Source of the DNA: Nipponacmea schrenckii
Taxonomy: Eukaryota > Mollusca > Gastropoda > Lottiidae
Direction of reading: 5' to 3'
DNA length: 64,000 nucleotides
Assembly: GCA_030562195.1 (NCBI GenBank)
Contig: CM060202.1
Span: 6,758,001-6,822,000, forward strand
Shown: in pieces, positions 19,501 through 28,920 of the stretch
Layout: each line of letters starts with the position of its first letter
Position numbering within the stretch: position 1 is the stretch's first letter
The notes under the pieces: generated by a model
What the model was told of the DNA's origin: nothing
Database searches by the model: none
Seen by the model: the letters and a program-made list of their open reading frames with translations, nothing else
Position numbers and translations under genes: made by a program

Positions 19501-22500
19501 CACTGTTACTTATGAATAATCCATGTAGTCTTAAGTTATTTAATCATATGTGGGACATAAAAAGCTTGGGAATTCATTTGACTCTTATCCACTTTGAAAC
19601 GCTTAATTTAGACTTTATGTTAGATTACATGACCAATTGACGTCATGAAGTGAAGCCGTATAAGAATTAATTTTCGTATTTTGTTTTTTTGAACTAAAGC
19701 CGATTTTAATTAATTCATTGTATTTTGCAAAATAATATATAAATTAACTTTTTCCTCTTAATACATATAATAAATGGAATGGCAAATAAACATCGAAAAA
19801 TAAGAGACTTAATCATGTTTCTTAAGGCCGACAAGAGAAATCCTGTTGTTATGCTAATTACAAGTTAATTAGAGCCTGGTATTTTTCCTCAATGATAAGA
19901 ACATCTCTACAGGCGATTGATATAAGTATTAGCAGTCCAATTATCAAATATGAATAAATGAAAGTAATGGAATCCAACTTTAAGCCCTTGAAATCACAAA
20001 TGTTTACAGCAGAAGAGCATTGACAAGCAATGTAGTGTGAAGATAAGAGAGGATTTTATAAGATCATGCATCAGTTGTTAGTGGTAGAAGACAATCACAC
20101 AACACAATCATAGCTTGTCATACATAGAGAAACATGACAATAATATCTTATCAAATCATGAATGAGAGATAGTCTTTCGTTAATAACCTGACAAGTCCAA
20201 TTAACAAAGTCATTATAGCTTCGTTCACAATCAAACACTGGTGGCTGAATGAGTTAGATGTTTAAAAATTCTTATATTTGATTGGAATGAATGAATAGAG
20301 TTTTATGTCCTACTCTTCTGCACATTATGGGCTTACTCAGACAGCAAGGCCAAGCAGTGTGCACTGAAGGAAATTTTGCCAGGACAACAGCATTAGCCTA
20401 CTCTTTTTCGATTTCCAACTGTCAAGGGATCTCTAATTTACACAGCCTGTAGCACAAAGGGCCTCGGTTTATTGTCCCATCCTAACAAATAAACATTTTT
20501 TCCATGTCGTTCCCTCCAACCTGCATCACTGACAAGGGGAAACCGGGCTGAAAAATCCAAAAGTTCATCTCAACCTTTGCAAGGATTGAACCCTGGACCT
20601 TAAGTTTCAAATTGGAAACTCAAATAAATAAATAAACCCAAGTCTAAGAAGTGAAGAAGGATGGAGGTAGAACCATGTCGGTTTTTAGACAATGAGTCGA
20701 TACCCTGTGTGCTTTAACAAAAATCATACAAAAAATGTGCCTCTAAAATTTAATCCTTTAATTGACAAAATAAAATGTAAATATTGAATCAATAAATGTG
20801 GACAAATACCCTTTTTTTCAAGCTTTTCCAAAAAATTATGCATATTGAGAAAAATTCCTTAATCATTCAGACTTTTTACATGTATACCAAGAAATAACTT
20901 CCTTCCTTAAAAATGCGGATTTGTTCAAAAACCTTTTTACAATCCCAGTTTATAATTGAAACTTCGATAAACCATACAGTGTGAATGTGATTGGCAAATC
21001 TCTACAGAAATGTGGAATAATTGGCTAGAAATTGAATTGTCTAGTGAATTCAATTAGTCAAATGATTTTTACCCTTCAAAACTAAACTAATATTGATAAA
21101 ACTAATTAACATATTTATTTTTCATCTGACAGACAGTTTTAAGTTTTTTAGATGATGAAATAAAGTTTGAGAAACATAAAGAGATGTTTTTTGACATGGA
21201 CACAATTTGCGTTCAAATGGAGAAAATCTAATTGAGTTTTCTCCAGATCGTGTCTCTGAAAGAAATCTGGAAAAAGATTTGTTTTAGTCGTCTGAAAGCA
21301 AACAAACAGACGTATTTCGATTGTCGGCAAGATTCCAAGGCAGGGCTACTAATCAGAGTAATTGCTGATAGAATCCGTGCAATTTAGAAACGTAATCCAA
21401 TCATAGCTGGAGAAAAATTGATTTATGCTGGCTTAAGAGCAATCGTCTATTTATCCGCGAAATAAGTAATCTCCTCTTGAGGGTCTATTGTGAAGTCATC
21501 ATTGATCTATTTGAATGACAATCTGATTTCTCCACAGCAAACCACTTTTTGGCGACTTAGTTTAATGGAGAAACGTTGTATGTAGGGTAATAACGCTAGA
21601 AGTTTTCTCCACTTGTGAATATATTAAAGAGTTTTATATTGAACATTTAGCCAAGCCTTAGTCTCTGGGGATTCAATTTAATCAAGTAGAAGAGCGAGGT
21701 TTTTATAAGACTTATAGTAAATTAAGCGAATATATAAAATCACCTTTCTGATTTGAATGAAGATGGGGTTATTTGAGTCGTTTTTAAATATCCATTAAAT
21801 CATTTGTTCACGGCCCGCTACTGACGTTTAAGATCTCTGATTACTGGGAACGCAACACAAGATAGAGATAGAGTTCGCTCCTTTTTTACACCACATTAAC
21901 CAATAAGTATAAATATCCAATATATATATGTATAAAGTTAATTTTTATGGCTGGCAATAGATAACTAGCCTATTATATTACCTTCTTCACAGAAGAACTC
22001 GACTGATCTCTAACTAATCTCTTGCTTATCAATGAGTTAATCTAGATGCAATTTACAACAAAACTAAACATATACTTAGTGACAAACAATTGGTCTTGTG
22101 TAACGCTACTCTTAGCCTTTAAATTCATTTTGACAATTTCTTAGTCACGAAACAAAGTAATGTATTGTTGGAGGTCACTGATGGAAAATTGTAGGTGGCA
22201 TGTAACTAAATGTTTTTGAAGATGTAACGATACACTAACGCTAGAGTTAATCGGAGGGTAAGATGAACTCAATGGATCTTATCAGTTAGCATGTTCTTCA
22301 AAAGCTTTATTTGCTAACGTTTTTAACTCCTAATCTACGTTAACAATACTGAAATTATCCCCACAGATTAATGTGCATTTAAATGGTCCAAGATCAAGCT
22401 TCACTGAGTAATATCAAATGTTTTGTGAGAAAAATGTTTGTTTTATGGATTTGTCATTGCATGTTAACCTCATAAATGTCTTTACTGAATGTTTCTCCAA

Positions 22501-25500
22501 TTCAAATTGTATTGGTTTTATTTGATTTTAACAACTGATAGCCCATTAGGATGACTAGAATATTAAATTTAAGATAAACCAACAAGGTGCTTGTAAATTG
22601 GAGAAATTAACAAAATGTAGTTGCCTAGCATGTTAAGCCTACTTGCCACACGTATCTTTAGTATATTATGAACAGTTGTGTGAAGGCCTACCAAAAATTT
22701 GACTTGTCCCAAGATATTTTAACATAATTTAATTGTATCATTTAAATCAGATGAAAACTATAGTCTCTTTTTTTCTTAGAGTCAAGGGCAATAACTCCAA
22801 AACTCTGATTAAATAATGGTCGAATTCCAAATTGACAAATACAGAAGGTCACACACAATTCCATCAAAATCAGATACAAATTGAAGTCTCTACAGTGTTA
22901 ATAAACAAATCTTGAAGTGTATTTACAAAGTCAAGGGCAACAACTAAAAAAATATTCATCAAAAAATTGTCAATTTTGAATTTGTCCAAGATCTTTTGGA
23001 TATAATCCCACAGACAAACTAAAAGTCAAATCTGACTAAAACTGTTGCCTCTTGTACATTCACAAGTCTTTGCTTAATATGCAAAAAATTAACCACTTTC
23101 TTTTCAGAACACCTGATATTACTCTGAGACTAGGTTTTGTCAACTTATTTTCTGTCATGGAAAGTCTATATAGCTTTATATTTATGCATGAAGCATGATT
23201 TATAATGATATATCACTTAAGACCATTCATTACTTTGGATTTATTGATGCAGTGGTCAAGTCTGGATTTTTGGATTGGGTATTCAAAGCACTGTATGAAC
23301 AAGACATTTAACAAAGATCAGCAAAATTTGAAACACAGAATTAACACACACAAAACAAACAAGTCTAGAATCTGTATGTACAAAATATAACATTTGGTGC
23401 TCCTTCAAAATTTGAAAACAAAGAAGTCATTTTTTCCTTTCCAAATAGAGTCAATATCATTTTCCAAGCATCTCAAGATAAAAACAAACATCAACTATTT
23501 AAAAGCAACTGAAACCAATTTCCTCCCATTAAAAATTCCATCAAGAAGTTGATCAAAAAGTGAAAACTCGACAGTGGAAAGAAAATTAAATCAATGTTGC
23601 ATCAAGTTCATCCAATTAAGTCTATAATTTTTCCTCTTACTCCACCAATCAATGATGACCTCCCTTCCCTTGCAACTCTTCAGCTAGAAAGGTAAATTAA
23701 CTCTTTGATTGACATGTAGTTAATGAAAGTGATTGTACGGCAAGGAGAAACAGAAATATTGCTTGCCGCAAACTTACAGTAAACAGACGGGATAATTCAT
23801 ACTAGAAATAAATATCGTTGCTATAGTTTTACAACAAGGGCAATAACTCAAATGAACATATATACTTCAAAAACGCCCATATTTGTTACAACGAAATTGA
23901 TTTATCCTCTTTTAATAAGATGTAGCTGTCTAATTTTGGGCTTTACCAGCTATAAGATCTCAATTTCAGCAATCCATATAACTTTTATAAATCAGAATTT
24001 GCACATAGAGTTCTTAACTCAGCAATAACCTATTACATTGGAAATAACTCGCCCTTAACAACCAAAAGTTCTTGCTGATTTGTAGAAAAACAGATATTTC
24101 AGATGAAAAGACATAAAATATAGTCATTGTAATTAAAAGCTGGCCATTTTACAAAAAATTAATTTTCAGAACATACATCAAACCTAGAAAGTTCAAACAG
24201 AATTTTGTTTTAAAATTATCCTATAACTAGATGTACTGGATAAAGCCAGTATGAATTGGTAATAGAAATTAGTTCTCAATAAAGCTATTGACCTGCCTTT
24301 AACTTCATGTTTCTATTCTTCATTTGCTAAAAGCAAAATTCTACCTCATAAATATTTGTAAAAATTTTCATTAGAGAATGTCAAAAAAGTCCTTAGGAAT
24401 GTGGGGAAAAAAATACAAAATTGATGGATTTCCAAAGAGAAAAAAATAGAGCGCTGCATGAAAACACAGAAAGGCGACAAGAAGAAAAAGGAGAAAATGG
24501 CAATCAAATTCAATCCTCTCGGGTGCTTGACTATTGATTTAATTTCTTTCTGACGAGGATAATTTACCAATGTTTTTATTTCTTGCCATATTCTCTATTT
24601 GAGGTGATGTTTGGGTTGCCGAGAGAAATTGGTTGATTATACAAATAAAGTAGATAACACCTCAAACAGAAAAAAAATATAATTCTTGGCAAAGAGTTGA
24701 AAGTTACTTTGTAGGAAAAAAAATTGATAGGTTTGAACGCAGTCAAATCTTTCTTGTAAATATGCAACTGTGGATGTGTAATAATGATATTAGTTTTTGT
24801 GTGAAACCAAACATGATAAATGTGATTCTATGGCAGCCATATTGACAGATCAAATAAAGTTATTCTTCAGCACAATAAATATCATCCTACTTCATTTGCT
24901 ACTGTCAATTTTACACGACCATATATCAATATCTAATCACAGACGACGGGCAAGTTTTATCTTGCTTCCAAAATGTTGTTGAATATTTATTTCCTCCCAA
25001 CATCAAGTGACGACATTTCAGACTCAAATTTATTGATATCCATACAAGTTAATCAAATTTTATTTTCACATTTTTTCGACTTTTATCAAGTATTTTCAAA
25101 TGTCAAAACTGTTTTTCTTTGATTAAACATTTGAAATTATGAGGAAAAAATGCCTGAATTCAATATGAAGCTTAATCAATATAAGAAGCAATTCAGATAA
25201 TAAAAAGAACACTAAAAGTTGTTGTAAAAAGCCATTAATGAAATCATTAGTTTGTATAGAGCCATTCACAAACACTTAAAAACACTTGGAAAACAGAATA
25301 TTTCTACAAAGTACGGTCAAATTGTCATCAAAACAGCTCGAGAAGAATAATTCAATTAATCTCATTTTATGGTTATTACTGTATTTCATAACTTTCTAGC
25401 TGGATCTTGAAGGCTGGAACTTGAAGACTTGTGTCTTGGACATCCAGGTCATTATGATCTTATATAATTAACAATCATTTGAATCTGCTTAACAGGAGAA

Positions 25501-28500
25501 AAACCTGATGTTCCTAGCCAGGGGTTTTCAATGCTGGAGTTGCGTCCCAAAGCTGGGAACGTGAGAAAAACTTTTGGGAGACGCAACATAATATAATCGC
25601 AAAAAAATGTTGTTTCTGTGAACATGTTATGGTTTAAGATTTAATGCAAGGCCGTGCCAGGTGTAATTTTTTTTATACAATATGGTTATATGAAGAGTTT
25701 AATGAATTTTTACATATTCTATTCGACAGTTATGGTAAGTCGATATTTGATGTGAAATAGAGGACGCGAACTTTTCCTTAACCAAAAAATGGGGACATTG
25801 CTGAAAAAGGTTGAATACCCCTGTGTAAAGTAGTATTGATAGATATACAGAGAGCTGTGTTCAAACTGAACAGATCTTGCTGATAATTTTTACCTTTTTG
25901 AATCACAATAATTTAATATAATATCAAAGACATACTTTCCCGATACATTTTCAGTATATAAAATTCTGACATAATAAACTTTTACATATTCATTAAGATA
26001 GCTTGCCAGGCAAGGTAACATATGCTCACACATCCGAATTTTTAAATAATTTTTCCTTTGATTCATACCATAATATACATTATCAATTCCAACTAAAATT
26101 CTAAATTGTCAAATTTAAATTTGACAGCTGTCTTTAAAATTTCAATAATCACTACAAGTTTCATCAAAATTGATTTAAAATTGTACCTTCTTTTGCACTC
26201 ACAATAAAATTTTGCCATGACTTTACTAAATCTAGGGCAATAACTAAAAAAAATTCATTGAAAAATAGTCAAATTCACACTTGACCACTGTCCTATCAAT
26301 TCCATTACTCATACCAAGTTTTATCAAAATCCACAGAAAATTGTAGCTTCTATTTTACCCACATTAAAATTTTGATGAAATTATACTAAGTCAAGAACAA
26401 TAACTTACAAACCGTTCATCCAAAAAATCATATAAATTTTACATTGTTTTTTAATCCATGTTAACTGTGACACATATCAATTATTATATAATTATCATTC
26501 AAATATATAATCAATTATGCCTCTCCCAGTTATTCTAATTAATTCCTTATTTTTTTGATTGCCCAACACTTATTGGTCCACATACTTTATTAAATGTACA
26601 TAGTGAAGGAATTGTCTGGTTCCCCCTATGACATTTCTGCTGCCCCGTTTCCTCATTTGAAAAACAAGGTTTTGTACAGGTACCACTTAAAGACAAAGTA
26701 CTTACCTTTTGCTCTTTCATCATCTCTTATAATAGAATGATATTCTTCTGCCTCTGCATCAGTGACAGGTTCTCCAGTGATAGGTTGTTCTTCTGGTGGT
26801 GGTGTACTACTAGCACTGGCTTCTGATGGAGTACCAGTACTATAAACTCTACTCTTCCACTGTCTGGAACTCAATACTCTACTCTTTTCTGAAATTAACA
26901 AGAAAATTTTTTAACAGGTGCAACCAAATGTATAGAGAAATGATAGTAATGTCATGAAAATGACAGTGATGCATTGCTGCTTTTCAGGGTAATTTTTTCT
27001 GAAATCTTTACTTAAATAACTGATTGTAATTGTACTGTTACCTGTAAATCATAAAACTAAAATAGATTTATAAATACTATTATCTAATGGAGTATACATT
27101 TGAACCTTGTCAAGCCACAAACTGGTCTTGATCAGTAAGGAATCCCAGTATGGAATAAAAAAAAAATGGAAAAATGGAAAATATCATCTGAGACGGAGGG
27201 TTGAGAGGGCAACAAACTTTTGTGTGGGGTACAAATAACAAGTGGTTGCCTAGCAAGATACGCCCACTTAAAATATATTTTCTGTTTTAACACAGGCAAA
27301 AACTCTAAGATTATTTAGGTCTAATCCAAGTTCTCGTCAATATAAATGTTCACACCAAATTTCATTAAAATCAGATGAAAACTGTATTGTCTATCGCAAT
27401 CACAAGCCGCGTTTTGACTAAGTCAAGTGCAATAACTCAAAAACAGTATATCGAAATGTCAATTTCGAACTTGACCAAGATGACATCAACTTCAATGATC
27501 ATACCAAATTTCATTCCAATCAGATTAAAACTCTTGTCTCTATCGTGTTCACAAGTCTATTTCGACGCAATTTGACTTAGTCAAGGCCAATAACTCAAAA
27601 AATGTTCACCCAAAAATCGTCACAATCAAATTTGTCCAAGATTTCAAATATAAATGATAACACCAAATTTCATTCAAATCAAATGGAAATTGTGATCTCT
27701 ATCGCGTTCACAAGCCAATTTTGAGGCGTTTTGGCTAAGTCAAGTTCAATAACTCAAAAACCGTTCATCGAAAAATCGCCAATTTCGAACTTGTCCGAGA
27801 TCTCATCAATAATAATGATCACAGAAAGTTTCATTTAAATCCGATGAAAACTGTAGTCTCTATCGCGTTCACAAACCAATTTTGATGCGTTTTGGCTAAG
27901 TCAAGTGCAATAACTCAAAAACCGTTCGTCGAAAAATTGCCAATTTCGAACTTGTCCAAGATCTCATCAATATTAATGATCACAGAAAGTTTCATTTAAA
28001 TCCGATGAAAACTGTAGTCTCTATCACGTTCACAAGCCAATTTTGACACGTTTTGGAAAAGTCAAGTGCATCGAAAAATCACCAATTACAAACTTGTCCG
28101 AGATCTCATCAATATAAATGATCACAGCAAGTTTCATTCAAATCCGACAAAAACTGTAGCCTCTATTGCGTTCACAAGCAATTGTGGACGGACCGACGGA
28201 CGGACAGGGGTGACGACAATATACGACCACATTATAATGTGGGCATATAAAAATAGGTGGGGTCCCTAATCAATGAACATGGCAACTTTTTTTGTCATTG
28301 ACATTCAGATTCTTGAATTGCAGGATGAAGGAAATTTGTAACTGATTCCAGAGATATTCCATGTTCTATTTCAGGTTATTATTTCTTGAAACTTGACCAA
28401 CCTAGACATGGGTTTTAACTATTTCTTACATTTTTGATCTTACTTCAGACAATAACTTATTTGCTATTAACACAGAGACCGGGAGAAAAATGCAATATCA

Positions 28501-28786
28501 AATTCATCAAGAAGCTGCATGCAATTCATCGGCCTACACATTTTCATTATACTCTGGCCGTACTTTTGTTTTTTACCAGGAAGCACGTTCTATTTCATGA
28601 CGCAATTCTATGTACTTTACTCGTGTAAATAACAAAGCTAATATTACCATAATCAGTTAAACGATTCGAGCAGCCGTTAGATAATCTGTATATTGGAGCC
28701 AAAGTAGACTTAAGATGATATTGTTGAAACAATTTCGATAAATATTTCTTGTTTGTGAAGATTTTAGATCGAATGGAGGTCGCCAT
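7458..28786 (-). CDS. TRAP1: TRAP1, mitochondrial HSP90-family chaperone (13 exons, 3' end not found)
   Basis: TRAP1 is the ATP-dependent HSP90 chaperone of the mitochondrial matrix. Thirteen minus-strand exons (1595 coding bases, 531 complete codons) join in phase with GT/AG sites. Visible in order are a basic N-terminal mitochondrial presequence (about 1-60) and a low-conservation acidic linker. The GHKL ATPase domain follows, with the catalytic-Glu helix '[16 protein letters not shown]', 'DTGLGL' (usually DTGIGM), '[10 protein letters not shown]', the lid '[10 protein letters not shown]' and 'RGTKIVVHL'. The middle domain has '[13 protein letters not shown]', '[15 protein letters not shown]' and the catalytic-loop arginine in 'LNLSRELLQ'. 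The last exon ends at 'NIYFLSAP'. Human TRAP1 (704 residues) continues for roughly 160 more residues, the C-terminal dimerisation region. No such exon was found toward 400. The ATG sits in a YY1-like context. Intron 2 is 10.3 kb and intron 9 holds the 32-bp array. Confidence 0.95.
7868..8015 (-). CDS. TRAP1: TRAP1 exon 12
   Basis: Middle-domain segment '[17 protein letters not shown]' through '[18 protein letters not shown]', highly conserved with animal TRAP1. Acceptor 'tctttttcag', donor 'gtaagt'. Confidence 0.95.
8090..8316 (+). repeat. 113-bp tandem duplication in TRAP1 intron 11
   Basis: 'gacacttagagcatc' at 8096 recurs as 'gacacttatagcatt' at 8209, and the two blocks stay similar through 'gctattccactaaaact'. 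A more diverged copy ('cctgtggttcatgctatcc') is at about 18044-18130 in intron 2, so the unit belongs to a dispersed family. Confidence 0.6.
8757..8826 (-). CDS. TRAP1: TRAP1 exon 11
   Basis: Encodes '[18 protein letters not shown]', which holds the conserved catalytic-loop arginine of the HSP90 middle domain. Acceptor 'gttatacag', donor 'gtaaaa'. Confidence 0.95.
9113..9226 (-). CDS. TRAP1: TRAP1 exon 10
   Basis: Encodes '[19 protein letters not shown]' and then '[11 protein letters not shown]'. Its acceptor, 'ttattttag', and its first six bases (CTATGT on the coding strand) are the template of the adjoining 32-bp tandem array. Donor 'gttagt'. Confidence 0.94.
9221..12490. repeat. 32-bp minisatellite, about 100 units, built from the exon-10 splice acceptor
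   Basis: The first units read 'acatagctaaaataaatagt' followed by 'tacagtttaaag' (32 bp). Later units read 'acacagctaaaatatatagt' followed by 'tatagcttataa'. On the coding strand each unit has a branch-point-like 'ctrtaac', an A/T-rich tract, TTTTAG and the exon-like CTRTGT. The array fills TRAP1 intron 9, from six bases inside exon 10 to within about 60 bases of the exon-9 donor. Occasional units are shortened by 6 to 20 bases, and a higher-order repeat of about 1.33 kb is superimposed. Confidence 0.95.
12547..12709 (-). CDS. TRAP1: TRAP1 exon 9
   Basis: Encodes '[19 protein letters not shown]', '[20 protein letters not shown]' and '[10 protein letters not shown]' plus one base, the conserved core of the HSP90 middle domain. 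Acceptor 'ttttttcag', donor 'gtaagt'. Confidence 0.96.
13341..13414 (-). CDS. TRAP1: TRAP1 exon 8
   Basis: Encodes '[20 protein letters not shown]', matching the 'YSNFV' block of TRAP1 at the start of the middle domain. Acceptor 'tcttttag', donor 'gtatga'. Confidence 0.95.
13625..13734 (-). CDS. TRAP1: TRAP1 exon 7
   Basis: Encodes '[19 protein letters not shown]' and '[16 protein letters not shown]', the last nucleotide-binding motif (GTKI) of the GHKL fold. Acceptor 'atattatag', donor 'gtatgc'. Confidence 0.95.
14324..14484 (-). CDS. TRAP1: TRAP1 exon 6
   Basis: Encodes '[20 protein letters not shown]', the glycine-rich ATP-lid region, and ends '[11 protein letters not shown]' plus two bases. 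Acceptor 'attttgcag', donor 'gtaatt'. Confidence 0.96.
15010..15081 (-). CDS. TRAP1: TRAP1 exon 5
   Basis: Encodes '[20 protein letters not shown]' and SGSK. The nucleotide-binding motif is DTGLGL where HSP90-family proteins usually have DTGIGM. The Asp that binds the adenine is present. Acceptor 'gtttatag', donor 'gtagaa'. Confidence 0.95.
15357..15506 (-). CDS. TRAP1: TRAP1 exon 4
   Basis: Fifty codons in phase 0 encode '[20 protein letters not shown]', the helix with the catalytic glutamate and the Mg-coordinating asparagine, and continue to '[10 protein letters not shown]'. The acceptor has a long T tract; the donor is 'gtctgt', a weaker site. Confidence 0.96.
16311..16393 (-). CDS. TRAP1: TRAP1 exon 3
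   Basis: Encodes '[20 protein letters not shown]' and EKE, the N-terminal helix of the ATPase domain. Acceptor 'gttatttcag', donor 'gtaagg'. Confidence 0.95.
16707..16794. repeat. 17-bp perfect inverted repeat hairpin (MITE-like)
   Basis: TTAAAGTTGGTTTCCCT at 16707-16723 pairs with AGGGAAACCAACTTTAA at 16778-16794 across an A/T-rich loop. Related single arms are at about 19448 ('cttaaagttgggttctct') and 19974 ('ggaatccaactttaag'), so it belongs to a small local family. Confidence 0.65.
18440..19215. mobile_element. Possible older hAT-like element around the MITE
   Basis: Left flank words 'gctacgatagatatcacg' and 'atctcgatatggggt' face right flank words 'gtatcgatacagg', 'tatcgcgatacatc' and 'gtaccagcac' in roughly inverted arrangement. 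This suggests an older element interrupted by the 441-bp insertion. No clean ends or target duplication were found. Confidence 0.3.
18650..19090. mobile_element. hAT-like MITE, 441 bp, with 8-bp target duplication
   Basis: Begins TAGGGCTGG and ends CCAGCCCTA, with further 'aatcgatta' words near both ends. It is flanked on both sides by CCACTTTA (18642-18649 and 19091-19098), an 8-bp target duplication as expected for hAT transposition. It carries no transposase frame, so it is non-autonomous. Confidence 0.85.
20284..20620 (-). mobile_element. tRNA-derived SINE, reverse orientation
   Basis: Reading on the minus strand, a B-box-like 'ggttcaatcct' lies at about 20583-20595. The body ('caggttggagggaacgac', 'cagtgatgcaggttgg') and a tail ending in 'taaaactctattcattc' follow. 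The same layout is seen in the forward copies at 38557 and 41191. The tRNA-like A-box end is degraded. Confidence 0.7.
22690..23100 (+). repeat. Degenerate pearl/BIV160-like core units
   Basis: 'gtcaagggcaataactccaa' at 22780 and 'gtcaagggcaacaactaaa' at 22930, each followed by the 'accaaattcatcaaaatcag'-type word. No terminal hairpin was seen. A further lone 'caagggcaataactcaaatg' is at 23835. Confidence 0.6.
25519..25823. mobile_element. hAT-like remnant with CAGGGG ends
   Basis: Starts CAGGGGTTTTCAA at 25519 and ends TTGAATACCCCTG at 25823, an inverted terminal pattern common in hAT (Charlie-type) elements. No matching 8-bp flanks were seen, so it is probably old. Confidence 0.5.
25985..26460 (+). 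repeat. 5' part of a pearl/BIV160-like element
   Basis: The 5' palindrome CTTGCC-A-GGCAAG and 'gtaacatatgctcac' lie at about 26000, as at 2778. Core words follow at 26233 and 26391. The terminal hairpin is missing, so the 3' end is truncated. Confidence 0.65.
26706..26888 (-). CDS. TRAP1: TRAP1 exon 2
   Basis: Encodes '[18 protein letters not shown]', still basic and presequence-like. A Ser/Pro/Glu-rich linker follows, and then '[19 protein letters not shown]', equivalent to the 'LHSII' segment just before the ATPase domain in human TRAP1. Acceptor 'gttaatttcag', donor 'gtaagt'. Confidence 0.88.
27239..28255 (+). mobile_element. Complete pearl/BIV160-like element with a tandem core of about 160 bp
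   Basis: The 5' end is 'ggttgcctagcaagatacgc'. Core units start at about 27422, 27580, 27739, 27900 and 28062, spaced 158 to 162 bp, each with 'caataactcaaaaa' or a remnant and 'atgaaaactgtagtctctat'. The 3' end has 'gacggacaggggtgacgac' and the perfect 16-bp palindrome CCACATTATAATGTGG at 28227-28242. It lies in TRAP1 intron 1. It resembles the bivalve pearl family, in which about 160-bp repeats sit between unique ends. No protein is encoded. Confidence 0.78.
28648..28786 (-). CDS. TRAP1: TRAP1 exon 1 (start codon and presequence)
   Basis: Starts '[20 protein letters not shown]', rich in Lys, Arg, Ser and hydrophobic residues with no acidic residue in the first 40 or so, as expected of a mitochondrial matrix presequence. 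The ATG context is 'caagATGgcg'. The exon ends after 46 codons plus one base at donor 'gtaata', in phase with exon 2. Confidence 0.85.
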
Positions 28787-28851
28787 CTTGTTGAATGACT
28801 AAATATAGCAGCCAATCGAAATAAGGCAATATGGAATAATCCACTTCCGGT
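28780..28851 (-). promoter_or_regulatory. TRAP1 proximal promoter motifs: YY1-like, CCAAT, ETS
   Basis: The start codon lies in CAAGATGGCGAC, a YY1-type site common at mitochondrial and housekeeping promoters. CCAATCG is at 28812-28818. ACTTCCGGT (ETS/GABP-type) is at 28843-28851. Their clustering within 70 bases upstream of the ATG suggests a TATA-less promoter with a very short 5' UTR. Motif matches only. Confidence 0.5.
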
Positions 28852-28920
28852 TCATTAAAGGTGCTTGGCCTGCTATCCTGTAAAATACAGTGGGCTAAAT
28901 TTTAACAAAAATAATATACT

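Larger units (their letters stand above)
16394..26705. other. TRAP1 intron 2 (10.3 kb)
   Basis: No open frame in it resembles a known protein. It holds an inverted-repeat hairpin (16707-16794), a degenerate copy of the 113-bp family (18044-18130), a nested hAT-like MITE (18650-19090), a reverse SINE (20284-20620), pearl-like fragments (22690-23100, 23835, 25985-26460) and an hAT-like element (25519-25823). The stretches 17220-17860 and 21300-21560 are less A/T-monotonous and free of the recognised repeats. Confidence 0.7.
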
